Of a stretch of 5,333 bases of DNA, positions 1 through 5,070 are shown piece after piece. The stretch's first letter is position 1, and every line of letters begins with the position of its first letter. The DNA lies in assembly GCA_964631175.1 (NCBI GenBank), contig CAZVWH010000145.1, positions 1 through 5,333 of the forward strand, in the 5' to 3' direction. Origin of the DNA: CAZVWH01 sp964631175 (GTDB lineage Bacteria; Planctomycetota; Phycisphaerae; Sedimentisphaerales; Anaerobacaceae). The notes under the pieces were generated by a model that worked only from the letters and a program-made list of their open reading frames with translations, did not search any database and had not been told where the DNA came from. The position numbers were made by a program, and so were the translations under genes.

Positions 1-37
1 ACAGATGACAGAAGTTTGCCCGCCTGTGGTGGTATGA

Positions 38-72
38 ACGCAGTACGCAATACGCACGACGAAGGACGATAA
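38..72. repeat. Degenerate heptanucleotide tandem repeat, 5 units
   Basis: Five in-phase heptamers are visible: ACGCAGT, ACGCAAT, ACGCACG, ACGAAGG, ACGATAA. The ACG start is kept in all five while the last four bases drift. The array stops one base before the discriminator base of tRNA-Lys(CTT), so it occupies the position of that tRNA's 3' trailer. It resembles the short tandemly repeated heptamers known from cyanobacterial and other genomes. No function can be read from it. Confidence 0.7.
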
Positions 73-73
73 A

Positions 74-146
74 TGGGCGATGCAGGATTCGAACCTGCGA
101 CCGGCTGATTAAGAGTCAGCTGCTCTACCGGCTGAGCTAATCGCCC
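74..146 (-). tRNA. tRNA-Lys(CTT)
   Basis: Delivers lysine at AAG codons. The minus strand folds as a full cloverleaf: acceptor GGGCGAT paired with ATCGCCC (7 of 7), D stem GCTC/GAGC, anticodon stem GCTGA/TCAGC around loop CTCTTAA (anticodon CTT), and T arm GCAGG-TTCGAAT-CCTGC. Position 74 supplies discriminator A, normal for tRNA-Lys. CCA is not encoded; the next minus-strand bases are TTT, so a CCA-adding enzyme is needed. It diverges from the second lysine tRNA at 496-568. Confidence 0.97.
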
Positions 147-163
147 GTAATAAACTTCCATTT

Positions 164-192
164 ACCTTACAAAAAGTAGGTCATCATTGCAA
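164..192 (-). promoter_or_regulatory. Possible promoter of tRNA-Lys(CTT)
   Basis: On the minus strand TTGCAA (187-192) is followed after 17 bp by TAAGGT (164-169). The -35 is a fair match and the -10 is poor (3 of 6). The predicted start near 157 would give a leader of about 11 nt before the mature tRNA, which is plausible, but the call rests on spacing and position. Confidence 0.3.
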
Positions 193-205
193 GAGGATAA
201 TTTGA

Positions 206-247
206 GATTGGTGATTGTAGATTAGTTATTACCATTTACCAGTTACT
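206..247. repeat. Degenerate heptanucleotide tandem repeat, left half
   Basis: Six in-phase heptamers: GATTGGT, GATTGTA, GATTAGT, TATTACC, ATTTACC, AGTTACT. The consensus drifts from GATTNNT to NTTACC along the array. The last unit, AGTTACT, touches the palindromic element that begins at about 248 and recurs immediately after that element at 391. Confidence 0.75.
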
Positions 248-248
248 A

Positions 249-389
249 TGCTCTTTTGAAAAGAGTTCAGAATGTCATTTCGAGCGAGCCGCAGGCGAAT
301 CGAGAAATCTATTTTTGAGCAGATTTTTCCACTTCGCGACGCTCCGCGTCGATTCGGTCGAAACGACGGTGATGCTTTTCAACAGAGCA
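249..389. mobile_element. Palindromic miniature inverted-repeat element (MITE-like)
   Basis: A non-coding element of about 142 bp has 15-bp terminal inverted repeats differing at one position: TGCTCTTTTGAAAAG (249-263) against the complement of 375-389, TGCTCTGTTGAAAAG. Inside, GTCATTTCGA (274-283) pairs with 358-367 (9 of 10), and AGAAATCT (303-310) with 321-328 (7 of 8), around a centre at 311-320. It is flanked by AGTTACTA at 241-248 and 391-398, a candidate target-site duplication. It encodes no transposase, so it would have to be mobilised in trans. A REP-like hairpin sequence is the main alternative. Confidence 0.65.
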
Positions 390-390
390 C

Positions 391-432
391 AGTTACTAAT
401 TACCAGTTTCCAGTTAATAGTTACTAATTTTC
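391..432. repeat. Degenerate heptanucleotide tandem repeat, right half
   Basis: Heptamers in phase: AGTTACT, AATTACC, AGTTTCC, AGTTAAT, AGTTACT, then the diverged AATTTTC. It is the continuation of the array at 206-247, now separated from it by the palindromic element. Joining 240 directly to 391 keeps the phase exactly. Confidence 0.75.
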
Positions 433-495
433 TTGCAACACCAGTTTGTTAGCTGTAGAGTATAAAGGAATTTATAAAAGAGTTTGTGGTATATA

Positions 496-568
496 GGGAG
501 TGTAGCTCAGTTGGTAGAGCAACGGCCTTTTAAGCCGTAGGTCCTGGGTTCGAGCCCCAGCACTCTCA
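496..568 (+). tRNA. tRNA-Lys(TTT)
   Basis: Delivers lysine at AAA codons and, by wobble, AAG. The cloverleaf is complete: acceptor GGGAGTG paired with CACTCTC, D stem GCTC/GAGC, anticodon stem ACGGC/GCCGT around CTTTTAA (anticodon TTT), T arm CTGGG-TTCGAGC-CCCAG, discriminator A at 568. CCA is not encoded. TATAAA boxes at 461-466 and 473-478 could serve as the -10, but no good -35 is seen at the right distance. With tRNA-Lys(CTT) it gives the cell both lysine isoacceptors from one locus. Confidence 0.98.
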
Positions 569-659
569 TTCGTTCTGCTATCAGAAATGCGGGGGGTTCT
601 CGCCATATTGGTATGCAAATCACGAAGTGGATTTACGTTTGAATATGCTGCCTAAGATT

Positions 660-709
660 AACACAATGGTTATTTTGCTATCAGGAGCATAGTGTTTTTT
701 TATTTTTTA
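660..709 (+). terminator. Probable intrinsic terminator of the tRNA-Lys(TTT) unit
   Basis: AACACAATG (660-668) pairs with CATAGTGTT (688-696) with a single A-A mismatch around a 19-nt loop, and the stem runs straight into a T-rich tract to about 708. It lies 92 bp after the tRNA in the right orientation. The loop is long and the stem has few G-C pairs, so termination may be leaky. No matching T tract exists for the minus-strand ymdB transcript arriving from the right. Confidence 0.5.
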
Positions 710-718
710 AGAATCGTA

Positions 719-1567
719 TTAGAAATTATTGAAATATTCCGGCTTGCCGTCGTCACTATCGTAGCGTGTCGAGTCTTCGCTATCGGCGCTGATCTTGATT
801 CGTTCGATGGACTCAGCTTTTTTTGTGTTGCTGTCAATGGTAACTAAAATCGTACTGATTTTCACATCGTTGGTTGCTATCTCAAAAGGAAACGGCATCT
901 GAGTTCTAAACGACTTCAAGACGTTCTCAATACTTCTGCCGAGCACCGATTCATAAGCACCCGTCATACCGATATCAGTAATATAGGCAGTGCCTTTAGG
1001 CAGGATTTTTTCATCCGCAGTTACAACGTGAGTATGAGTGCCGAAGCACAAACTAACTCGGCCGTCTAAATGGTAGCCCATAGCGATTTTTTCACTGGTG
1101 GCTTCAGCATGGAAGTCAACGATTATAATATCAGCTTGCTGTTGCAGCTTGGGCAGGATTTTATCGATGGCATTGTAGGGACAGTCGGCAGGCCTCATAA
1201 AAAGTCTGCCGATTAATGATATGATTGCTATGGTTGGCCCTTTACTGGTTTTATAAACGGCAAAACCTCTGCCGGCGGCGTGCTCAGAAAAATTTGCCGG
1301 GCGGGCGATGTTATCAGCTTTCTCTAAAGTTTTAATTATATCTCTTTTGCGGTAGGTGTGGTCGCCGAGTGTCACCAGGTTTATGCCGTAGCGCAGTAAT
1401 TTATCGTAGATTTGAGGGGTCAGGCCGGAGCCTCCGGCTGCGTTTTCAGCGTTGGCTATCACGCAATCAATAGCTCGCTCTTTAATTGTTGACTTTAGCT
1501 TCTCAGCAATAATGCGTCTGCCTGGCCTACCTACTATGTCACCTATGCAGAGAATGTTTAGCTTCAT
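719..1567 (-). CDS. ymdB: YmdB-family metallophosphoesterase (TIGR00282 type)
   Basis: Predicted cytoplasmic dimetal phosphodiesterase. The Bacillus homologue hydrolyses 2',3'-cyclic nucleotides and affects biofilm and RNA turnover. The 282 residues carry the family's signature blocks: GDIVGRPGR (residues 9-17, metal ligand D10), NAENAAGG (39-46, E41 and N42), GDH (68-70), SLIGRLFM (117-124), VDFHAEATSEK (150-160, H153), GTHTHVVTAD (176-185, H178 and H180) and TDIGMTG (197-203). The usual Asn of the GNH block is Asp69 here. Length is close to the usual 260-270 plus a short acidic tail after about residue 255. It lies 115 bp after rny, as in B. subtilis, and is probably co-transcribed. No Shine-Dalgarno precedes the ATG; the start is fixed by the conserved MKLNILCIGD opening. 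Confidence 0.93.
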   Translation of the reverse strand: MKLNILCIGDIVGRPGRRIIAEKLKSTIKERAIDCVIANAENAAGGSGLTPQIYDKLLRYGINLVTLGDHTYRKRDIIKTLEKADNIARPANFSEHAAGRGFAVYKTSKGPTIAIISLIGRLFMRPADCPYNAIDKILPKLQQQADIIIVDFHAEATSEKIAMGYHLDGRVSLCFGTHTHVVTADEKILPKGTAYITDIGMTGAYESVLGRSIENVLKSFRTQMPFPFEIATNDVKISTILVTIDSNTKKAESIERIKISADSEDSTRYDSDDGKPEYFNNF

Positions 1568-1612
1568 ATATGTATTGTATAAAAACTAAAGATAGATTTC
1601 AAAATATAAGCC

Positions 1613-1683
1613 AAGTGCCTAAAGTAAGCTAAAAATTAAATTTCATAACTTTAGGCACTTTAGTCATTTTAGTCACTTAAAAC
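1613..1683. repeat. Period-9 tandem repeat forming a 13-bp perfect inverted repeat
   Basis: AAGTGCCTAAAGT (1613-1625) is exactly complementary to 1648-1660 across a 22-nt loop. The right arm begins four 9-mers: ACTTTAGGC, ACTTTAGTC, ATTTTAGTC and the diverged ACTTAAAAC, the last ending on the final base of the rny stop codon. The array fills most of the rny-ymdB spacer. As minus-strand RNA the hairpin is followed by a merely U-rich stretch without a real U run. It could act as a weak terminator, an mRNA-stability element or a processing site lowering ymdB relative to rny. Confidence 0.65.
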
Positions 1684-3266
1684 TATTTTGCATACTCAAC
1701 GCAGCGGACCTCGCGCAGCAGTGTCACCTGGATTTCGCCCGGATAGGTCATTTCTGCTTCGACTTTATTGGCGACATCACGGGCAATTTTCATGGCGGCC
1801 TCATCGTCGATCTGCGATGCATCTACAATCACACGGATTTCCCGCCCAGCTTGGATTGCATACGCATTTTCCACTCCCTTGAAGCCACTGGCGATCTCCT
1901 CAAGTTTTTCCAATCGTTTGATGTATCTTTCCAGCGTTTCCCTTCTGGCGCCCGGGCGTGAGGCACTAATTGCATCAGCAGCAGCAACCAATGGAGTATA
2001 AGGATTGTCTGCTGGAACATCGCCGTGATGTCCCGCGACCGCGTTTAACACAATAGGTGATTCACTAAAGCGCTTAAGATAATTTGCGCCTATAGTGGGA
2101 TGGTTGCCTTCAACATCATGGTCGATGGCTTTGCCAATGTCATGCAATAGACCTGCGCGTCTTGCAATAGAGCCATCTAAGCTAAGCTCATCAGCCATAA
2201 CCTGACTGAGAAAAGCAACCTCTACACTGTGGCGAAGTACATTTTGGCTGTAGCTTGTTCGAAAGTTCAAAGCGCCGAGCATACTGAGTATTTTGTTGCT
2301 TAAGCCTCGTACATTAGTCTCGACAGCAGCATCTTTGCCGAGCTGTAGGAGCTTGTGGTTGACGTCTTTCTTGGTCTGAGTGACAAGCTCTTCGATTCGA
2401 GAAGGATGTATTCGACCATCTTGGATAAGCCGTTCCATTGCAAGGCGAGCCACCTCACGCCTGACAGGATTGAAGCCGCTTATAACGATCATTCCAGGTG
2501 TGTCATCGACGATAACGTCCACGCCGGTAGCCTTTTCAAATGCACGGATATTGCGTCCTTCTCTGCCAATGATTCTGCCCTTCATATCGTCATTCGGGAT
2601 ATCGATGGTTGAGACGGTTACCTCACAGGTCTGCTCAGCAGCGTAACGCTGAATGGCGGTGCTGATTATTTCCCGGCTTTTCTCGTTAGCGGTTTCGCTG
2701 GCCTCTTCGACCTTGCGGGTAATCAGAGCTGACATTTCGTGCTCGCATTCATCTTCAAGATTTTTCAGCAACAGCTCCTTGGCATTATCGATACTCATCG
2801 CGGTGATTTTAAGCAGTTGATTTTTTTGCTGTGCTAACAAGGCCGAAAGCTGCTTATCCTTGATCTCAATGTTACGTAGTTTTTTATCGACATCTTGTTC
2901 CTGCTGTTTTAATGACTTTTCTCGCTGTTGAAGTAGCTCAGCCTCTCGCTCAAGGCTATCTTCTCGCTTTGTTAATCTTAGCTCAGTTTCACGCAGCTCA
3001 GAACGGATTTTTTCGGACTCGGCTGCAAATTCTTCTTTTTTCTTGATACTTTCTGCGGCGGCATCAATCTGAGCAGATTTGATTATGTTTTCTGCTTCTC
3101 TCTTTGCACCTTCGATTTGGCGCTGCAGGTCATGCTCAAAGGTCTTAGCCTTTGCTCTGGAGGTTATCTGATAGACGATTGCAGCCAGGCAAATTCCCAG
3201 AATGAAAGTGATAATTGATGCAGCTATCGCAGAAAAGCTAAATCCTTGCATTATTATCGAGCTCAT
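1683..3266 (-). CDS. rny: Ribonuclease Y
   Basis: Membrane-anchored endoribonuclease that starts bulk mRNA decay and processing in bacteria that use RNase Y. The 527 residues match the usual length of about 520 and all domains are present in order: an N-terminal transmembrane helix (about 11-33), a long charged coiled coil (about 40-200), a KH RNA-binding domain with GRIIGREGRNIRAFE (230-244), and an HD phosphohydrolase domain with H346, the H375-D376 pair in LLHDIGKA, HHGD (413-416) and D431. A C-terminal YPGEIQVTLLRE block (509-520) is also typical. The ATG at 3266 has an AAAGG Shine-Dalgarno 8 nt upstream and overlaps the TGA of a small upstream ORF. ymdB follows on the same strand. No truncation or missing catalytic residue is seen. 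Confidence 0.97.
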   Translation of the reverse strand: MSSIIMQGFSFSAIAASIITFILGICLAAIVYQITSRAKAKTFEHDLQRQIEGAKREAENIIKSAQIDAAAESIKKKEEFAAESEKIRSELRETELRLTKREDSLEREAELLQQREKSLKQQEQDVDKKLRNIEIKDKQLSALLAQQKNQLLKITAMSIDNAKELLLKNLEDECEHEMSALITRKVEEASETANEKSREIISTAIQRYAAEQTCEVTVSTIDIPNDDMKGRIIGREGRNIRAFEKATGVDVIVDDTPGMIVISGFNPVRREVARLAMERLIQDGRIHPSRIEELVTQTKKDVNHKLLQLGKDAAVETNVRGLSNKILSMLGALNFRTSYSQNVLRHSVEVAFLSQVMADELSLDGSIARRAGLLHDIGKAIDHDVEGNHPTIGANYLKRFSESPIVLNAVAGHHGDVPADNPYTPLVAAADAISASRPGARRETLERYIKRLEKLEEIASGFKGVENAYAIQAGREIRVIVDASQIDDEAAMKIARDVANKVEAEMTYPGEIQVTLLREVRCVEYAK

Positions 3267-3397
3267 TGTGTGTGCCTTTCCCTTGCAATTATCATAGAAT
3301 AAAAACGCATTGTTAATGTGGGACGGATTGCGGGATTTTTAGGCAGGAAAGCTCCACTGATACGCTTGGCGTTGCGAAATCCTTTCCGTTGGAGCAT
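3263..3397 (-). CDS. Small basic ORF overlapping the rny start (44 aa, uncertain)
   Basis: An ATG at 3397 opens 44 codons starting MLQRKGFRNAKR and ending IIARERHTQ; its TGA overlaps the rny ATG as ATGA. The peptide is rich in Arg and Lys and matches no family I recognise. No Shine-Dalgarno is visible before its ATG, and an in-frame TAA lies a few codons upstream. The 3' end contains the rny ribosome-binding site, so translation of the ORF could couple to rny. A 6-bp inverted repeat (3351-3356 with 3389-3394) lies inside. It may equally be an untranslated leader that happens to be open. Confidence 0.3.
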   Translation of the reverse strand: MLQRKGFRNAKRISGAFLPKNPAIRPTLTMRFYSMIIARERHTQ

Positions 3398-3470
3398 TGA
3401 ATCAGCTATTTAGGGATAAATTCACCAGTAAATGTTGTATTTCTTGGCGTTAATAGACTTATTTCGCTCA

Positions 3471-3476
3471 TATAAT
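3471..3476 (+). promoter_or_regulatory. Candidate -10 box (TATAAT) of the hairpin RNA
   Basis: A perfect TATAAT sits 21 bp before the base of the large hairpin, so transcription would start at about 3483. No clear TTGACA-like -35 is found 15-19 bp upstream; TTGGCG ends 21 bp before the -10, which is too far. Only the -10 supports the call. Confidence 0.35.
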
Positions 3477-3482
3477 TTGCTG

Positions 3483-3592
3483 ATTTTATGCTCGATAGCC
3501 CCCGTGTCTTCTTGTCCCACTGCCCCGGCTTGCGTCGGGAGACGCAGGGGCAGGCGAAGACAAGAGCGTGGGCTTGTAAGCAAACGCTTTTT
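3483..3592 (+). ncRNA. Candidate structured small RNA with rod-like hairpin
   Basis: A predicted RNA of about 110 nt would fold into one long rod from 3498 to 3573. The outer stem is GCCCCCG with CGTGGGC (one mismatch). It is followed by CTTGTC/GACAAG extended by two pairs, then TGCCCC/GGGGCA, then TGCGTC/GACGCA closed by a GGGA tetraloop. Only a GGCT bulge and small internal loops interrupt it. An upstream TATAAT and a terminator-like hairpin ending in five Ts bracket it. It does not match SRP RNA, 6S RNA, tmRNA or RNase P as far as can be judged by eye. A dispersed palindromic repeat is the main alternative. Confidence 0.4.
3565..3592 (+). terminator. Terminator-like hairpin competing with the rod
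   Basis: AGCGT (3565-3569) pairs with ACGCT (3584-3588), then a GG/AA internal loop, GCT/AGC and a TGTA loop, with Ts from 3588 to 3592. The AGCG bases are also needed for the base of the upstream rod, so the two folds exclude each other. The U run is short, so efficiency is uncertain. Confidence 0.4.
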
Positions 3593-3823
3593 CAACACAG
3601 ATTTCGTTTCACGCTACTACACTTTTTGGCGCTATTAACGTACCAGATTAAGTTGCATTTTCATAAGGAGCACCAAAAGTGTTTTTACAGCTTAACTACC
3701 GTTAGGATAAAGCCTTACAAGCCTTTTTCCCGTCTTATACGTCCCTTTACAAAGTCATAACAATCTAACACTGAATATACGGGACAATCAATGATGTTGT
3801 TTTCATCGGCAAATCAGAACATC

Positions 3824-3852
3824 ATAGTAGAGCTTTTTTGGCAATTGGTCAA
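3824..3852 (-). promoter_or_regulatory. Sigma-70-type promoter on minus strand
   Basis: TTGACC (3847-3852, 5 of 6) is followed after exactly 17 bp by TACTAT (3824-3829, 4 of 6). The start would fall near 3817. Transcription would run leftwards across the hairpin region towards rny, giving a leader of about 550 nt, or would make a separate short RNA. It is the best promoter found upstream of rny, although distant. Confidence 0.45.
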
Positions 3853-3901
3853 GAAAAAAACGCACAAATTAGTCGGTAATGACCTCAAATATTATCGGAT
3901 G

Positions 3902-4027
3902 CTAAAGCTGTAGCAAATGGCCGGCTTCGATGATTTGAGAAATTTCGCTAAGTTCTTCATTATAAAAGGCTTTATCGATTGTTAGTATGAGCCGGCAGAG
4001 TGAAGAATTAAGTGGTAATCCGTAAGC
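3902..4027 (-). CDS. C-terminal fragment of an unidentified protein, cut by the assembly gap
   Basis: 41 codons are readable before the gap, ending in a TAG: AYGLPLNSSLCRLILTIDKA at the start and IIEAGHLLQL at the end. The mix of hydrophobic and acidic residues is protein-like, and the frame is open right up to the first N. I do not recognise the family. The N-terminal part is lost in the gap, so total size and start are unknown. It lies on the same strand as the prepilin-like gene on the other side of the gap, but no link can be inferred. Confidence 0.45.
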   Translation of the reverse strand, partial: AYGLPLNSSLCRLILTIDKAFYNEELSEISQIIEAGHLLQL

Positions 4028-4127
4028 NNNNNNNNNNNNNNNNNNNNNNNNNNNNNNNNNNNNNNNNNNNNNNNNNNNNNNNNNNNNNNNNNNNNNNNNN
4101 NNNNNNNNNNNNNNNNNNNNNNNNNNN
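4028..4127. other. Assembly gap (100 N)
   Basis: Exactly 100 consecutive N, the conventional scaffold placeholder. The true distance between the flanks is unknown, and any frame drawn through it is meaningless. Confidence 0.99.
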
Positions 4128-4130
4128 CGC

Positions 4131-4157
4131 AAAAACTACTGAAAAAGGGCACTTTTT
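4131..4157 (-). terminator. Weak terminator after the prepilin-like gene
   Basis: On the minus strand AAAAAG pairs with CTTTTT around a TGCC loop (4142-4157), and a T5 tract follows at 4131-4135 after a short spacer. It is 33 bp past the stop codon. The stem is almost all A-U, so this is a tentative call, and the gap begins directly afterwards. Confidence 0.35.
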
Positions 4158-4189
4158 GTAAGAAGACCTTTGCTGTTAAGTTCCTGCTT

Positions 4190-5017
4190 TCAGTAGTCTT
4201 TCATAGGTCTAATCCACTCAGGCCAATCACTCGACTGGAGACCACTGGCTGAGGTCCAAGGACCTGTTGTGTTAAATGATTTATGCCACTTGAGCGTCCA
4301 TAGCTCTTTAAGGCCGACCTTTCGCACAGCATAATCCAGTAATAAACAGCCCACGTATCCATTATGCCGATTAATGCAGCAACGTGCCATATTGTTGCCC
4401 GGACCAGTTGCCCAAGCAGCGATCTCGTTGTCAGCAGGCGTGTTTGTCGCTAACGGCCAGAGATCGAAACGCAGGGCATCCACGAACAGCGGCACATTTG
4501 CTGCACCAGCTACATTAGGAGTTCTCCAGCCATCTGCCGCGGCTCTGCCACCTTCAAATATACCATTAACTGGTATAGTAAGGACATAGCCATTAATCCC
4601 GTAACTTCCGGCAATGCCGTTTATTCCTGCGCGGTAGCCTCCCTCATTTCCCCGATAGATACCCCAGGCGTTGAATATATTAAGTGTGGGTGCTTCATTA
4701 CCATGTTCATCTATTATAGGTTTCGTAGCAGTTGGACAAAACCATATTTTATTCTGCTTCCAATCTTTATATCGTTCTTCGAGTTGCCAGGGCCAATAGT
4801 ATCCCTGTTCATCGACGCCTGACCAGAATTTGCCGTCGTTGTCTTCTGTGTACATTGCACAGATGAAACCCCACTGCTTCAAGTTCGCCAGGCATCCTAC
4901 TGTTCTGGCTTGATCCTTCACACGCTTCAATGCCGGCATTAATATCGACATCAACAATGCAATTATAGCAATTACAACTAAAAGCTCTATTAAGGTGAAT
5001 CCTTTTCTGACGCGCAC
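4190..5017 (-). CDS. Prepilin-like protein with N-terminal methylation motif (planctomycete type)
   Basis: Predicted secreted or membrane-tethered pseudopilin-like protein; its substrate or partner is unknown. With the start used here it has 275 residues. The short basic leader MRVRKG is followed by FTLIELLVVIAIIALL, the type IV prepilin signature, with prepilin-peptidase cleavage expected between G6 and F7 and the conserved Glu at mature position 5 (E11). One hydrophobic helix (about 7-28) is followed by a Trp-, Gly- and Asn-rich domain with WFCP (92-95) and YGINGYVL. Near the C terminus H218-X9-D228 matches the H-X9-DG motif, with Tyr instead of Gly, followed by VRKVGLKELWTLKWH. Such genes are numerous in Planctomycetota and often sit alone. 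It has its own promoter and a 12-nt Shine-Dalgarno. The GTG at 5026 is rejected as start because it lies within that Shine-Dalgarno. Confidence 0.9.
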   Translation of the reverse strand: MRVRKGFTLIELLVVIAIIALLMSILMPALKRVKDQARTVGCLANLKQWGFICAMYTEDNDGKFWSGVDEQGYYWPWQLEERYKDWKQNKIWFCPTATKPIIDEHGNEAPTLNIFNAWGIYRGNEGGYRAGINGIAGSYGINGYVLTIPVNGIFEGGRAAADGWRTPNVAGAANVPLFVDALRFDLWPLATNTPADNEIAAWATGPGNNMARCCINRHNGYVGCLLLDYAVRKVGLKELWTLKWHKSFNTTGPWTSASGLQSSDWPEWIRPMKDY

Positions 5018-5021
5018 AGAT

Positions 5022-5033
5022 ATCACCTCCTTT
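5022..5033 (-). promoter_or_regulatory. Very strong Shine-Dalgarno that fixes the GTG start at 5017
   Basis: AAAGGAGGTGAT on the minus strand is complementary over 12 nt to the conserved 3' end of 16S rRNA. The GGAGG core ends 8 nt before the GTG at 5017-5015, ideal spacing. The GTG at 5026-5024 overlaps the core and cannot be the initiator. Confidence 0.85.
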
Positions 5034-5070
5034 TTTATAAAGCTTTGAAGTGTTAACTTTCTCTTTTATA

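Larger units (their letters stand above)
3398..3901. other. Intergenic region with RNA-like structures, no convincing protein gene
   Basis: About 500 bp lie between the rny leader ORF and the gene fragment at the gap. Open frames on the plus strand here run across a GC-rich hairpin, lack recognisable protein signatures and look fortuitous. The stretch holds a TATAAT-led candidate ncRNA on plus (3471-3592), a good minus-strand promoter (3824-3852), several short inverted repeats and a possible relic frame on minus (3715-3825). Confidence 0.6.

Noticed and set aside
617..634. Hairpin AAATCAC-GAA-GTG(G)ATTT after tRNA-Lys(TTT)
   Set aside because: Short, bulged and not followed by Ts; the hairpin at 660-709 is a better terminator.
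577..684. Direct repeat GCTATCAG at 577-584 and 677-684, exactly 100 bp apart
   Set aside because: Only 8 bp with little flanking similarity; no sign of an element between the copies.
1688..2646. Plus-strand open frames inside rny (about 64-88 codons)
   Set aside because: They are antisense to a fully conserved RNase Y coding sequence and show no protein signatures of their own.
3665..3705. AAGGAG followed 8 nt later by GTG opening an 8-codon frame on plus
   Set aside because: The Shine-Dalgarno is good, but the peptide is only eight residues with nothing coding downstream on plus; probably chance.
3432..3760. Plus-strand open frames of 68 and 90 codons in the rny upstream region
   Set aside because: They run through the GC-rich hairpin, overlap each other in different frames, have no Shine-Dalgarno and give Cys/Arg/Phe-rich peptides without family resemblance.
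4374..4589. Plus-strand frame of 71 codons inside the prepilin-like gene
   Set aside because: Antisense shadow of a well-supported gene.
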